The notes under the pieces were generated by a model. That model saw nothing but the letters and a program-made list of their open reading frames with translations. It was not told the DNA's origin and made no database searches. From the NCBI GenBank assembly GCA_902793195.1, contig CADBCS010000007.1, positions 19,870 through 83,869 on the forward strand: a DNA stretch of 64,000 nt. The letters are read 5' to 3'. Shown here in pieces: positions 38,048 through 46,247 of this stretch (position 1 is its first letter; every line of letters begins with the position of its first letter). The stretch comes from an uncultured Coriobacteriaceae bacterium. Lineage in GTDB: Bacteria; Actinomycetota; Coriobacteriia; Coriobacteriales; Atopobiaceae. A program made the position numbers and the translations under genes.

Positions 38048-38506
38048 TTAGTCGTCGATCTCGGCGTTGCTGTAGATGATGGCACCTGTCGTGGAGTCGA
38101 TGTCGTAGTCGTACTCATAGCCACCGGACTTGAAGTCCACGTCGTAGTGGGGCACGGCATCATCAAGGTCGAGCTCTGCCTTGAGTCCCGTAACGTCTGC
38201 CGAAGAGAATCCGGCATCGTCGAGCGCAATCTGCATGGCCTCATCGGCAGTGATCTGAGCGGCAGTCTGCTGGGGAGCAGGCGTGGTCTCGGTCGTCGTG
38301 TTCGTGGTGGTCTGCTGCTTGGTCTCTGCCGGTGCCTGCTTCTGCTCAGTGGTGGTCTGCTGCTCGGTCTTGGTCTCGGTCTTCTGCTCCTGGGTCGTCG
38401 TCTCCTGGGTGGTCTCGGTCTTGGCTGGCTGAGAGCCGCATCCAAACAACACCAGCGTGGCCGCCATCGCGCCTGCCATCATCGTTCCAGCGATCGTCTT
38501 CTTCAT
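38048..38506 (-). CDS. PepSY-like lipoprotein
   Basis: A 152-aa lipoprotein. GAGGAGG precedes the ATG. The lipobox is LFGC (Cys about 23). The region about 27-85 is a Thr/Glu/Gln/Lys low-complexity spacer similar in style to the next lipoprotein downstream. The C-terminal about 65 residues (ITADEAMQIALDDAG, then a YDVDF strand and a final DYDIDSTTGAI hairpin) match the PepSY fold, commonly found in extracellular peptidase-inhibitor-like or sensing proteins. The specific role is unknown. Confidence 0.83.
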   Translation of the reverse strand: MKKTIAGTMMAGAMAATLVLFGCGSQPAKTETTQETTTQEQKTETKTEQQTTTEQKQAPAETKQQTTTNTTTETTPAPQQTAAQITADEAMQIALDDAGFSSADVTGLKAELDLDDAVPHYDVDFKSGGYEYDYDIDSTTGAIIYSNAEIDD

Positions 38507-38615
38507 AGAAGCCTCCTCAAATCGTATGACCCTGCATCATGAGGGCAGGCATATATCGCTTTTTTGGTACCTGTCCTCGCCTTTCCTAGTCTATACTACG
38601 CATATTGGCAGGCTC

Positions 38616-38653
38616 CGTCTCATTGTTTTTCGTAATCGGTTGCCAATGAGACG
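38616..38653 (+). promoter_or_regulatory. Inverted repeat overlapping a promoter: candidate operator
   Basis: Ten-base perfect arms CGTCTCATTG (38616-38625) and CAATGAGACG (38644-38653) are spaced by 18 bases. The right arm overlaps the -35 region of the predicted promoter for the LPETG protein. This geometry suits binding of a dimeric regulator; no regulator is encoded next to it. Confidence 0.45.
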
Positions 38654-38668
38654 TGTCAATTGCAATAA
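38640..38668 (+). promoter_or_regulatory. Predicted promoter of the LPETG surface protein gene
   Basis: A -35 TTGCCA (38640-38645), a 17-base spacer and -10 CAATAA (38663-38668) lie about 30 bases before the ATG. The hexamers are moderate matches; spacing and position are good. Confidence 0.4.
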
Positions 38669-38694
38669 TCAACACCGCCTGAAAGAAGGGCAAC

Positions 38695-39837
38695 ATGAGC
38701 AACGCCACCCTCTCCGCCAAACGCATCGTCGCCGCCGCCCTTGCCTGCGCTTTGGCATTTCCCTCTGCGGCATTTGCCAGCGTACGCGTGGACGACACCG
38801 ACCTGGCACCTGGAGAGAACTCGGTGGGCGGGGGTATCGCGACCTATGCCGAAAGCATCCTGAGCTTCGAGAACGTGGTTGCCAACACCATCTCCACCGA
38901 CGAAAGTCTCTCGGTCTTCTTTAACGGTGGCAACGACGTCGACAAGTTCCAGGTAACCGACGATGCCAACGTGTCGATAGAGTTCGAGGGCGAGAACTCG
39001 GTCGAGGACATCGAGGCACGCGACAACGCCAACGTTACCGTGCACATGGACGAGCACAACGAGTTCGAGGACGTCGAGGCATACGACAATGCCAGCATTA
39101 CGGCCAACGTGGACGGCGAGGCCGAATGCGAGGCCATAAAGGGCTACGACAACGCCAACGTTACCGTGCAGGGTACCAACTGCCCGCAAAAGGATGTGCT
39201 CACGGTAGGCGAGGGCGAGAAGTCCGAGCGCATTGGCACCGAGAAGGGCGATCTGGTGGTTAAGGACGTCACGCTCGTTATGGACGGCGAGCAGGACCGC
39301 GTCGCCTCCACCGAGGGCAACGTGACCATTACGTGCTCCAAGATCGAGGGTGGGGACGACAGCAAGCGCGTGGACGTGTTTGCGGGCAAGGACCTGTTCG
39401 TGGGCGGGTCGGTAATCGACATCGCCGGTTCCATAGGCTCCAACGGAATGCTCACCATCCGCCGCTCCGACGTGGACGTAGAGAAGGCCGATGGCGACGA
39501 GTCACCCTACCGCGTGTGGTCCAAGACGGGCGTCAAGCTCATAGAGGAGAAGAACTGCGTCGTGCGTGAGGGCACGATCGACGGCAAGAAGGTCTACTAC
39601 GTCGACACCGACGATAGAGACGAGGTTCACCTCGAAGCCGCGTTGCGTCCGTGCTACTACAAGTGTGACAGCGACGACAAGGACGAGGACGACGAGACCC
39701 CGAAGCACCTGCCCGAGACCGGCAGCAGGCGACTCCCCGCCACGGCCGACGAGACCCCTGTCGCTCCGATCTTCGCATTCGCGACCGGCGGCGCGCTGCT
39801 CGTGACTGTGGGCATGCGTAGACGCACCTCCCGTTAG
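38695..39837 (+). CDS. LPETG surface protein with beta-solenoid-like repeats
   Basis: A 380-aa cell-wall-anchored protein. It has a signal peptide (about 1-28, ending AFA), a short acidic lead-in, and a repetitive central region (about 60-310). At least three units of about 22-24 residues carry DNAN(V/I)TV plus an E(F/C)E(D/A)(V/I) pattern. This suggests a right-handed beta-helix, like adhesins or polysaccharide-active proteins. The tail has an acidic stretch, LPETG, then a second near-motif LPATA nine residues on, a hydrophobic segment and a basic end (MRRRTSR). The distance between LPETG and the hydrophobic segment is longer than usual. It is very acidic overall. AAGGG lies four bases before the ATG. 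The ligand is unknown. Confidence 0.82.
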   Translation: MSNATLSAKRIVAAALACALAFPSAAFASVRVDDTDLAPGENSVGGGIATYAESILSFENVVANTISTDESLSVFFNGGNDVDKFQVTDDANVSIEFEGENSVEDIEARDNANVTVHMDEHNEFEDVEAYDNASITANVDGEAECEAIKGYDNANVTVQGTNCPQKDVLTVGEGEKSERIGTEKGDLVVKDVTLVMDGEQDRVASTEGNVTITCSKIEGGDDSKRVDVFAGKDLFVGGSVIDIAGSIGSNGMLTIRRSDVDVEKADGDESPYRVWSKTGVKLIEEKNCVVREGTIDGKKVYYVDTDDRDEVHLEAALRPCYYKCDSDDKDEDDETPKHLPETGSRRLPATADETPVAPIFAFATGGALLVTVGMRRRTSR

Positions 39838-39872
39838 GCTGACAAGGGAGTGCGTAAGGGAGGGGGCCTTCC

Positions 39873-41342
39873 CTACCGCGCCTTTACGTACTCCTTCATG
39901 TGCTTCTTCATCTTCTTCTTGTTGCTATACATCGCGTGGTCGGCTCTCCTGAACGTATCCTCGTAGGTCTCGCCGTGCCGGTACTTTGCCATGCCACATG
40001 CTGCCGAGTACCGGTCCCACGGCTCCACGACCTCATCGGCCTGCGTAATCGAGAAGCACGTCTCCAGCTCATGCAGAATGGTGGCACGCTTCTTGTAGTC
40101 CTCCCCTTCCAGGATCGCCACGAACTCGTCGCCACCCGTGCGATACAACGGCGTCGTATCGAGAACAAGGCCAATGACCTGACATGCGCCAGTGAGGTAC
40201 CTGTCGCCGTTCTCGTGCCCAAACGTGTCGTTTACGTACTTGAGGTTGTTGAGGTCCACCATCAGAATGGCAAACTCCGCCGTACCTGCGGCAATCTCTT
40301 CCTTGACCAGCCCAACCTTGAGCGCGTAGGCTGCCTTGTTCCTCACATGCGTCAGAGCGTCCTCGTAGGCAAGACGGGTCATGCCCTCCGCCTCTTTCTG
40401 AACGAGCAATATGCGCTGCTCCACCATAAGGATGTTTTCCAAGTATTCCTGCATGTTCTCGGACATCTTTATGATGGCATCGCTGAGGGACTCCACTTCG
40501 TTCTGCGTATGTATGTGTGGGTCGTCAAAGAGCAGCATCGAGGGGTCGCGACGCTCGTGGCTCCTTATGGCATAGTTGCGCGCGCTCTTTTCGAGCTTGC
40601 TTATGGGTTGCGTCACGTTGCGCCTCAGCCACAGCAGGAGCAAGACGACGAACGCAATGCCAATGCCACTGCACAGCAGCGCGCTTATCACCACGTACTG
40701 CTCTATCTCCTGGTGCATGGATTCGGTATACAGATCGGCGCAGAGGAGCGCAATCTGCTGACCATCCGATGCCACAAGCGGCGCACAGGCCGAATAGCAG
40801 CGACCCCATGTGGAGTTTGTCTCGAAGAAGGTTATGCCCTGGGAATCCCATGCGTCCACGTACGGCTTGATGCTCTCGGCCGTGTAGCTGTAGTCGTCCT
40901 CGAACAAGAGAGGCCAGTCCTCCTCGCCAGCGGCACGTTCCTCGGCACTCGTTGCCGAGCAAACGCTCACCATAACGCCGTCGGTGCGCGGAATGATGAT
41001 GTACAGGTAGGCCAGGCCGTAATCGTCCACGTACAGGTTAAAGTCCTTCTGCAGTTCCTTGAACTTGGGGGACTCAACGCGCGTCTGTATGCACTTCTGC
41101 AGGTCATCGACATCAATCATGTGCTGGAGGCCGTTTATTACGTGCGTGAGGTTCTCGTTGTACTGCGCAAAGTACCAGCGAGAGAACGTGACGTAGATTT
41201 GCGTCGACATTACGACGCTCATAAGAGCCAGAAACACGACACAGCTGACTATTAAGCTACGTTGCAATGGCCGCTTGTACGTACCCACGCCCCGACCCCC
41301 TCTGAGCAGCTTGGCCGCACATCCAATACTGCGCGATTTCAT
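39873..41342 (-). CDS. Membrane-bound sensor diguanylate cyclase (GGDEF)
   Basis: About 489 aa. It has a membrane segment at about 28-50, an extracytoplasmic sensor domain (about 52-215), a second membrane segment at about 217-240, a HAMP-like linker with RRNVTQPISKLE, a helical stretch, and a GGDEF domain with intact GGDEF near residue 403. No RxxD inhibitory site is present five residues upstream, so c-di-GMP feedback through an I-site is unlikely. The start is uncertain: the ATG at 41342 has no ribosome-binding sequence, whereas a GTG at 41288 is preceded by AGAGGGGG and would trim 18 residues. Confidence 0.85.
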   Translation of the reverse strand: MKSRSIGCAAKLLRGGRGVGTYKRPLQRSLIVSCVVFLALMSVVMSTQIYVTFSRWYFAQYNENLTHVINGLQHMIDVDDLQKCIQTRVESPKFKELQKDFNLYVDDYGLAYLYIIIPRTDGVMVSVCSATSAEERAAGEEDWPLLFEDDYSYTAESIKPYVDAWDSQGITFFETNSTWGRCYSACAPLVASDGQQIALLCADLYTESMHQEIEQYVVISALLCSGIGIAFVVLLLLWLRRNVTQPISKLEKSARNYAIRSHERRDPSMLLFDDPHIHTQNEVESLSDAIIKMSENMQEYLENILMVEQRILLVQKEAEGMTRLAYEDALTHVRNKAAYALKVGLVKEEIAAGTAEFAILMVDLNNLKYVNDTFGHENGDRYLTGACQVIGLVLDTTPLYRTGGDEFVAILEGEDYKKRATILHELETCFSITQADEVVEPWDRYSAACGMAKYRHGETYEDTFRRADHAMYSNKKKMKKHMKEYVKAR

Positions 41343-41542
41343 CTAGATTAACCGAATGCGTAGCCCATAAACCGCGAGGTGGCTTATCGCTCGGTTCGAC
41401 GGTAGCATCCTTGCGCTCACGTTACTGAGGACTTGGTAGGATTTCTGGTCACTTGGAGGGGCCGGGGTCCCTATCCGTCCAGTTTTGCTACCAAGCAGCA
41501 GGCTTGAGAGGGGCAGCAAAAACCTCCGCTCCGCGCGTGGCG

Positions 41543-42520
41543 CTACAGCTGAGGTCGCCAGCCCACCGGCGACGGCGTTCCGTCGGCCGTGGCGGCAACC
41601 GTGAGCGAAAGGCCAAACAGCAGGTCGCTCTCGCTCACCGTAAGCTCGCCCATGCAAAAGGCGTCCATGGCCTCGGCCACCGCAACGGCACCGCCCAGAA
41701 TCACCGGAGCGCGCTTTGCCTGAATGCCCGGCAACTCCGCGCGCTCGGCGACGCTCACCGCGGCCAAGCGAAGCTCCTGCTCGCGCACGTCGTCTCGCGA
41801 AAGCGTGGCCAGATGCACCTGGGAGGAGTCGTATGGCACGAGCTGCTTCTTTAGGGCTACCAGCGTCGTTGAGGTCCCGCCGGTCATAACCAGCCTCGTC
41901 ACACCGTGCAGATGCTCGCGATACTTGTTTGCCACTGCCTCGAACTCGGTACGGGCAAACGCATGGGCCTGCTCCAGGTCCGCCGCCTCGGGTGGATCGA
42001 CCCTACAGAGGAACTTCTCGGTAACGCGCCTGCACCCCACATCCACCGACCTCACAAAGTCGAGCCGCAGCACGCCGTCCTCGCCAAGCGCACCCAGGGC
42101 GAACTCCGTGGAGCCGCCACCGTTGTCGGCCACGAGCAGACGCTCGCCCACAAAGTCCTGGGCAACGCCCAAGAACGTGAGCATACCCTCGGTCTTGCCG
42201 GGAATCACCTGCGCCGAAAGCCCGCGCGCCGCGAACGCATTAAGAAGGTCCTGCGAGTTGCGTGCGTCTCGGGCGGCGCTGGTGAGCGTGCAGCACACGG
42301 CCGTCGCACCAGATTGGCGAATCTTGGCCAAATACCCGTCCACGCACGACAGCAACCGCTTGCACGCCTCGTCCGCAAGGACGCCGGTTTGGTCGACGCC
42401 CTCGCCCAGGTTTACGATGTTCGACTCCCTCATCATGCGCTGCACGCGCGAATCCGCAACGTCGGCAATTGCCAGACGAGCCGTAACCGTGCCCACGTCA
42501 ATAACAGCCACCCGTGTCAT
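41543..42520 (-). CDS. Ppx/GppA family exopolyphosphatase / guanosine pentaphosphatase
   Basis: A 325-aa enzyme of the sugar kinase/actin-like ATPase fold. AAGGAGG lies seven bases upstream of the ATG at 42520. It starts with the phosphate-1 motif VIDVGTVTARL, has phosphate-2-like DNGGGSTEF near residue 145, and a later TGGTSTT loop. The length corresponds to the short actinobacterial Ppx-like proteins that lack the C-terminal HD-like extension. It is expected to hydrolyse inorganic polyphosphate or pppGpp, linking it to phosphate storage or the stringent response; these cannot be told apart from sequence alone. The division-protein gene ends 35 bases upstream on the same strand, suggesting cotranscription. 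Confidence 0.87.
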   Translation of the reverse strand: MTRVAVIDVGTVTARLAIADVADSRVQRMMRESNIVNLGEGVDQTGVLADEACKRLLSCVDGYLAKIRQSGATAVCCTLTSAARDARNSQDLLNAFAARGLSAQVIPGKTEGMLTFLGVAQDFVGERLLVADNGGGSTEFALGALGEDGVLRLDFVRSVDVGCRRVTEKFLCRVDPPEAADLEQAHAFARTEFEAVANKYREHLHGVTRLVMTGGTSTTLVALKKQLVPYDSSQVHLATLSRDDVREQELRLAAVSVAERAELPGIQAKRAPVILGGAVAVAEAMDAFCMGELTVSESDLLFGLSLTVAATADGTPSPVGWRPQL

Positions 42521-42555
42521 GGCCGCACCTCCTTGCGTCGGCTTCCGGTGGGCAG

Positions 42556-43353
42556 CTAGCTGCCGCTCTGGTAGCCAAACATCGCATCCAGCCATAAGAC
42601 GTACCACGGCTGGTTGGCCTCGTACTCATCGACCGCCCTCTGCACCAGCGACGGATCGGTTTGCTGCTGGTCCTCGACCCCTTTTACCACGAGCGCCTCC
42701 TCGCCTGGATACACGTATCCACGGCGGCGCGCCTCATCCTCTATGCCCTCGAGCGACTGCAGCCGGTCGAGGTCGTGGTCGAGTGCCTCGTTTTGCGCGA
42801 CCAGCGCCGCGTATTCGACTTTGAGCACCTCCGACTCGCGCCATGCCAGATAGTAGGCTCGCGCGGGACCCCACAACACGCCAACCACGAGCGCCGCCAC
42901 TACGATGACGATCGCGATGACCATGGGAACTCTGCCCAACATGCCCAGTGCGCCCAACGAGACGGTTGGGCGCGTACGTTGCGTGGTTTTGTCGGTGTAG
43001 ACGGCCGGACGTGCCGTAACCTCGCGACCTCTTGGATCTTCGTACCCGCGCGTGCGATATGCCGTCTCTCCCCTACCGTACGTGCGGCGTCTGGTATCGC
43101 CAAGCCCCAGCGCGCGCGATGCGGGGAACGAGAGGACATCGGCACCAATGGAGCGGGTACGCGTGCGGCTCTTCCTGTTGACCCTGCGTGCCGTGCGGTC
43201 GTTGTTTCGATTGCGTGGCCCGCCATCCTCAGCGCGCACCCGCGCACGACCGTCACGCGGCACATACTGCGTACCCGTGTGCCTGCGCGTCTGTGTGCTC
43301 CGCCGGCGCTCTGGCGTGCGCCGACTGCTATGGGAAGAGCTGCGTCGAGTCAT
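42556..43353 (-). CDS. DivIC/FtsB-like septum formation initiator
   Basis: A 265-aa division protein. About 135 residues at the N-terminus are Arg/Thr/Ser-rich and probably disordered and cytoplasmic. One membrane segment follows (about 142-165, VIAIVIVVAALVVGVL). Next comes an extracellular coiled coil (about 172-205) and the conserved EDEARRRGYVYPGEEAL motif of the DivIC/FtsB family. FtsB-type proteins join FtsL and FtsQ in the divisome and activate septal peptidoglycan synthesis. The long basic cytoplasmic tail is typical of actinobacteria. The start at 43353 is the first ATG giving this tail; a GTG at 43413 would add 20 residues with no clear ribosome-binding sequence. It precedes the Ppx/GppA gene, a neighbourhood common in actinobacteria. 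Confidence 0.85.
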   Translation of the reverse strand: MTRRSSSHSSRRTPERRRSTQTRRHTGTQYVPRDGRARVRAEDGGPRNRNNDRTARRVNRKSRTRTRSIGADVLSFPASRALGLGDTRRRTYGRGETAYRTRGYEDPRGREVTARPAVYTDKTTQRTRPTVSLGALGMLGRVPMVIAIVIVVAALVVGVLWGPARAYYLAWRESEVLKVEYAALVAQNEALDHDLDRLQSLEGIEDEARRRGYVYPGEEALVVKGVEDQQQTDPSLVQRAVDEYEANQPWYVLWLDAMFGYQSGS

Positions 43354-43513
43354 TCGTGTGCTTCGTTTTTGGTCCGTTGGTGCAATTTTCGTGAGTAACT
43401 CATTATGGCACACCTGCCACGCTCATGCGAGGAAAAAGTAAACAGTCCCACATTACCGCTCGCGACGATCGCGCGCGGCCCTCGCAACTCCTGTGGTCCT
43501 GTGGTCCGCATGC

Positions 43514-45487
43514 CTATTCGTCCGCCTTCGCCATATCCCACAAGCGGTTGAGCTCCTCTGTGGACAAGCCTTCCAAGTCCTGTCGTCGCTCCATGGCAGC
43601 CCAACGACGCCGGAACTTGCGATTGGAGGCCGCAAGCGCCTCCTCGGCGTTGATTCCACACCGCCGCGCCACGTTTACCAGCGCAAACAGGATGTCACCG
43701 AACTCCTTTGCCGCCGCTGGCGTGCCCGGTCTCTCGCGCTCGAACTCCGCGCGCTCCTCGTCGACCTTGTCCCACACGTCGGCCACGGTCTCCCACTCAA
43801 AGCCGGCCTTCGCCGCGCGCTCCGAGATCTTCTGCGCCTGCATGAGGGCCGGCAGCGAAACGGGAACGGAGTCGAGCAAACCCTTCCGCGCATCGTCCTG
43901 GGAGCGCTCCGCACGCTTTACGTCGATCCAGATGTCAAGAACCTCATCTGCCGTGCCGGCCGGACCCGTCTTCTTTGAGTCACCAAACACGTGGGGATGC
44001 CTACGGATGAGCTTTTCGTTGAGCCTGCGACACACGTCGTCGATGTTGAAGGCCTCCTCGTCCGCAGCTATCTGCGCATGGAGCAGCACCTGCTCGAGCA
44101 CGTCACCCAACTCCTCGCACAGATGCACGTCGTCGTTGGCGGCGATTGCCTCCACCGCCTCGTATGCCTCCTCCACCATGTTCTTGGTTATGGTCGCATG
44201 TGTCTGCTCGCGATCCCACGGGCATCCGTCCGGCTGACGAAGGCGCCAGATGGTGCGCACCAGGCGATCGAAGTCGGGATGGACCTCGGGCGAATGGTCG
44301 CGCGCCGCAATCTCGCGGTCGATCTGACGCTCGCGAGACACGAACTCGCGGATGTCTCCCAGATTGCCGCCGCGCACCACGCGCTTGGCCACGTGCTTGG
44401 ACACGAGCAGGTCCACGCTGTCTTCGCACATGGCCTCCAACAGGAGGTCGGCGACGAGGCCCATGCTTTCCTGCCGAGGATGCAGGCGTCCGTCCATAAA
44501 CAGGCTGGGATCCTTGGGTATCCCGTGATACCCGTCCACGATGCGCATGTTGGGATGACGCGAGCACACGCGCCCCAACATCTGGTGCATCCACGTGAGC
44601 GGCTGCCCACACGGCATGGGCTCGTGCTCGTCGACGCGCCACAGCGGCGAGAGCACATACGTGGGAGTTTTGGGAAAGAACCAGCTCAGACGGTCGAGGA
44701 ATGCCTTCGCACCGCCTTCGATGCCCTCCACCGAGCGCATGCGCGCCCAGTCGTTGGTGCCATAGGCTACCACGATGACCTCGGGTGACTCGCCTCGCCA
44801 CAGCGAGAACCCACCCAGCGTCCGCTCATCGAACACGTGACCGGCCACCGCCTGATTGACGAGGTCGATGCCCAGCGTAGCGGCAATCTGCGCCGGAAAC
44901 GCATACGAGGGCTTGCCGCACACGAAGCCCTGCGTAATGGAGTCGCCCAATGCGAGCAGGTATCCATGTGCCGGTAGCGGCTTGAGAGACCCGTTGGTCG
45001 TGAGGTTGCCCACCGCCACCGTCATGATGCTCGGCAGATAGATGCGCACCTCTATCTCGTCGTGGGAATGGTTGTCGAAGGCAAACCGCAGCGTTCCGTC
45101 GATGGGTGCGACGGTCGCCAGCAGAAGCCCGTCCACCACGAGGTCGATGCCGTCCACGTTGCCCTCCTCGGCGGCACCAAAGGGCACCTCACCGGTATCG
45201 CCGCCGTCCATGATCGCGCGATACAGCACGTGCCTGGGATTGAGGCCCTTTACGACGCGACAGTCCAGCGAGACCTCGGTTCCGTCGGTAAGGAAGTCTA
45301 TCAGCACACCGGCAGTGGATGCGGCACGGTCCTGCCGTCCAATCTGCAGGAAGTAATCCATCTGCTCGGGAAAGAACCGACGCGGAATGACAAGCCCGTC
45401 GGAGAGTTCTTCCAGGTGTACGGCGCCACGCATGTACGGTGCAATGGGATGGTTGGTTCGAACGGCAACTACGTTTGCTGAGGTCAT
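43514..45487 (-). CDS. mazG: SGNH-hydrolase fused to MazG nucleotide pyrophosphohydrolase
   Basis: A 657-aa single open frame; GGAGG lies six bases before the ATG at 45487. Residues about 1-365 form an SGNH/GDSL hydrolase with a beta-rich N-terminal part, nucleophile motif LALGDSITQG, block III YGTND and the catalytic-dyad block DGRLHP. Residues about 395-657 are a full two-repeat MazG: first EEAYEAVEAI with CEELGDVL, then DEERAEFERE with EFGDILFAL, each following the ExxE...ExxD metal-binding pattern. MazG hydrolyses NTPs/dNTPs to NMP and pyrophosphate, cleaning nucleotide pools. The SGNH part is probably an esterase or acylhydrolase. No signal peptide is present, so both act in the cytoplasm. 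The fusion is unusual; I see no frameshift or internal ribosome-binding site forcing a split. Confidence 0.85.
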   Translation of the reverse strand: MTSANVVAVRTNHPIAPYMRGAVHLEELSDGLVIPRRFFPEQMDYFLQIGRQDRAASTAGVLIDFLTDGTEVSLDCRVVKGLNPRHVLYRAIMDGGDTGEVPFGAAEEGNVDGIDLVVDGLLLATVAPIDGTLRFAFDNHSHDEIEVRIYLPSIMTVAVGNLTTNGSLKPLPAHGYLLALGDSITQGFVCGKPSYAFPAQIAATLGIDLVNQAVAGHVFDERTLGGFSLWRGESPEVIVVAYGTNDWARMRSVEGIEGGAKAFLDRLSWFFPKTPTYVLSPLWRVDEHEPMPCGQPLTWMHQMLGRVCSRHPNMRIVDGYHGIPKDPSLFMDGRLHPRQESMGLVADLLLEAMCEDSVDLLVSKHVAKRVVRGGNLGDIREFVSRERQIDREIAARDHSPEVHPDFDRLVRTIWRLRQPDGCPWDREQTHATITKNMVEEAYEAVEAIAANDDVHLCEELGDVLEQVLLHAQIAADEEAFNIDDVCRRLNEKLIRRHPHVFGDSKKTGPAGTADEVLDIWIDVKRAERSQDDARKGLLDSVPVSLPALMQAQKISERAAKAGFEWETVADVWDKVDEERAEFERERPGTPAAAKEFGDILFALVNVARRCGINAEEALAASNRKFRRRWAAMERRQDLEGLSTEELNRLWDMAKADE

Positions 45488-45666
45488 GTCGTTCCTCCGG
45501 TGCTGGTCGCGACGCATACAACATCATGGTACGCGCGACACACCGCAACAACCTCGGCAAATCGGGGACTGGGGATTACGTTGCGTAGGTCTTGGGACAC
45601 CCGGGGCACGCGTCGGTCGGGCGCATGGACACCCCGCCTCGCGCCACCTCGCACACCACGCTCAAG

Positions 45667-46086
45667 CTACTTGCTGCGTAACTCCTTGATGCGCTTGGAG
45701 ATACTCTCCAACTCGTCCTTGTCGAGCTCGGGCAAATGCTCCAGACGGTCCAGGAACTCGGTGAGCGAGGCGTTGAGCTGAAGCTCGCGGACCTCGTGGA
45801 AATAGTCCACGATGACGCCCGTGATAATCGCAGTCGTAATGACGGCATAGAGCGAGCAGAGTATGGTAACACCCCGTCCCACCACGGTGACGGCGGTAAA
45901 GTCACCCAGGCCAACCGTAATGGAGACGGCCCACAAGAACCACAGCGCATCCCCGTACGTGTTGATGCCCGGCTCACAGAGCATCGTAAGCAGCGCACCC
46001 ACAAGATAGACGGCGACAAAACCACCGAGTACCTTCTCTGCGCCGGATCGCTTGATCAGTGTCCCAAACAGACGAAACTTCCTCAT
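45667..46086 (-). CDS. Two-transmembrane ion channel, probably potassium
   Basis: A 139-aa protein with a KcsA-like layout: TM1 (about 20-38), a pore helix with selectivity filter TVGLGD (about 58-63), and TM2 (about 73-98). A cytoplasmic coiled-coil-like C-terminus (about 99-139) rich in E/L/K follows. The filter has Leu where most K+ channels have Tyr (TVGYGD). Prokaryotic variants with other residues at this position still conduct K+, but selectivity may differ. GGGAGGAG lies close before the ATG at 46086. It is probably a tetrameric inner-membrane channel. Confidence 0.82.
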   Translation of the reverse strand: MRKFRLFGTLIKRSGAEKVLGGFVAVYLVGALLTMLCEPGINTYGDALWFLWAVSITVGLGDFTAVTVVGRGVTILCSLYAVITTAIITGVIVDYFHEVRELQLNASLTEFLDRLEHLPELDKDELESISKRIKELRSK

Positions 46087-46247
46087 GGCTCCTCCCTGCC
46101 ACACATCCTAGTGCAGCGTTCAACAAATAGCTAGATGGTTGCCGACACCCCCGACTAGCCGTGCCGGACTATTTCGCAAACCGCATGAACATGTTGGGAG
46201 AAATCAACCTGCAAATGCGCTACAGTGACAGGTGGAAAGGAGCAAGG

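Noticed and set aside
41482..41523. Imperfect inverted repeat GTTTTGCT.CC / GG.AGCAAAAC after the Ppx/GppA gene
   Set aside because: The stem is AT-rich with a mismatch, and no T-run follows; too weak to call a terminator.
45488..45666. Short Cys-containing open frame (ending CPGCPKTYAT) near the potassium channel gene
   Set aside because: It is mostly antisense or alternate frame to the channel gene, with no start signal of its own.
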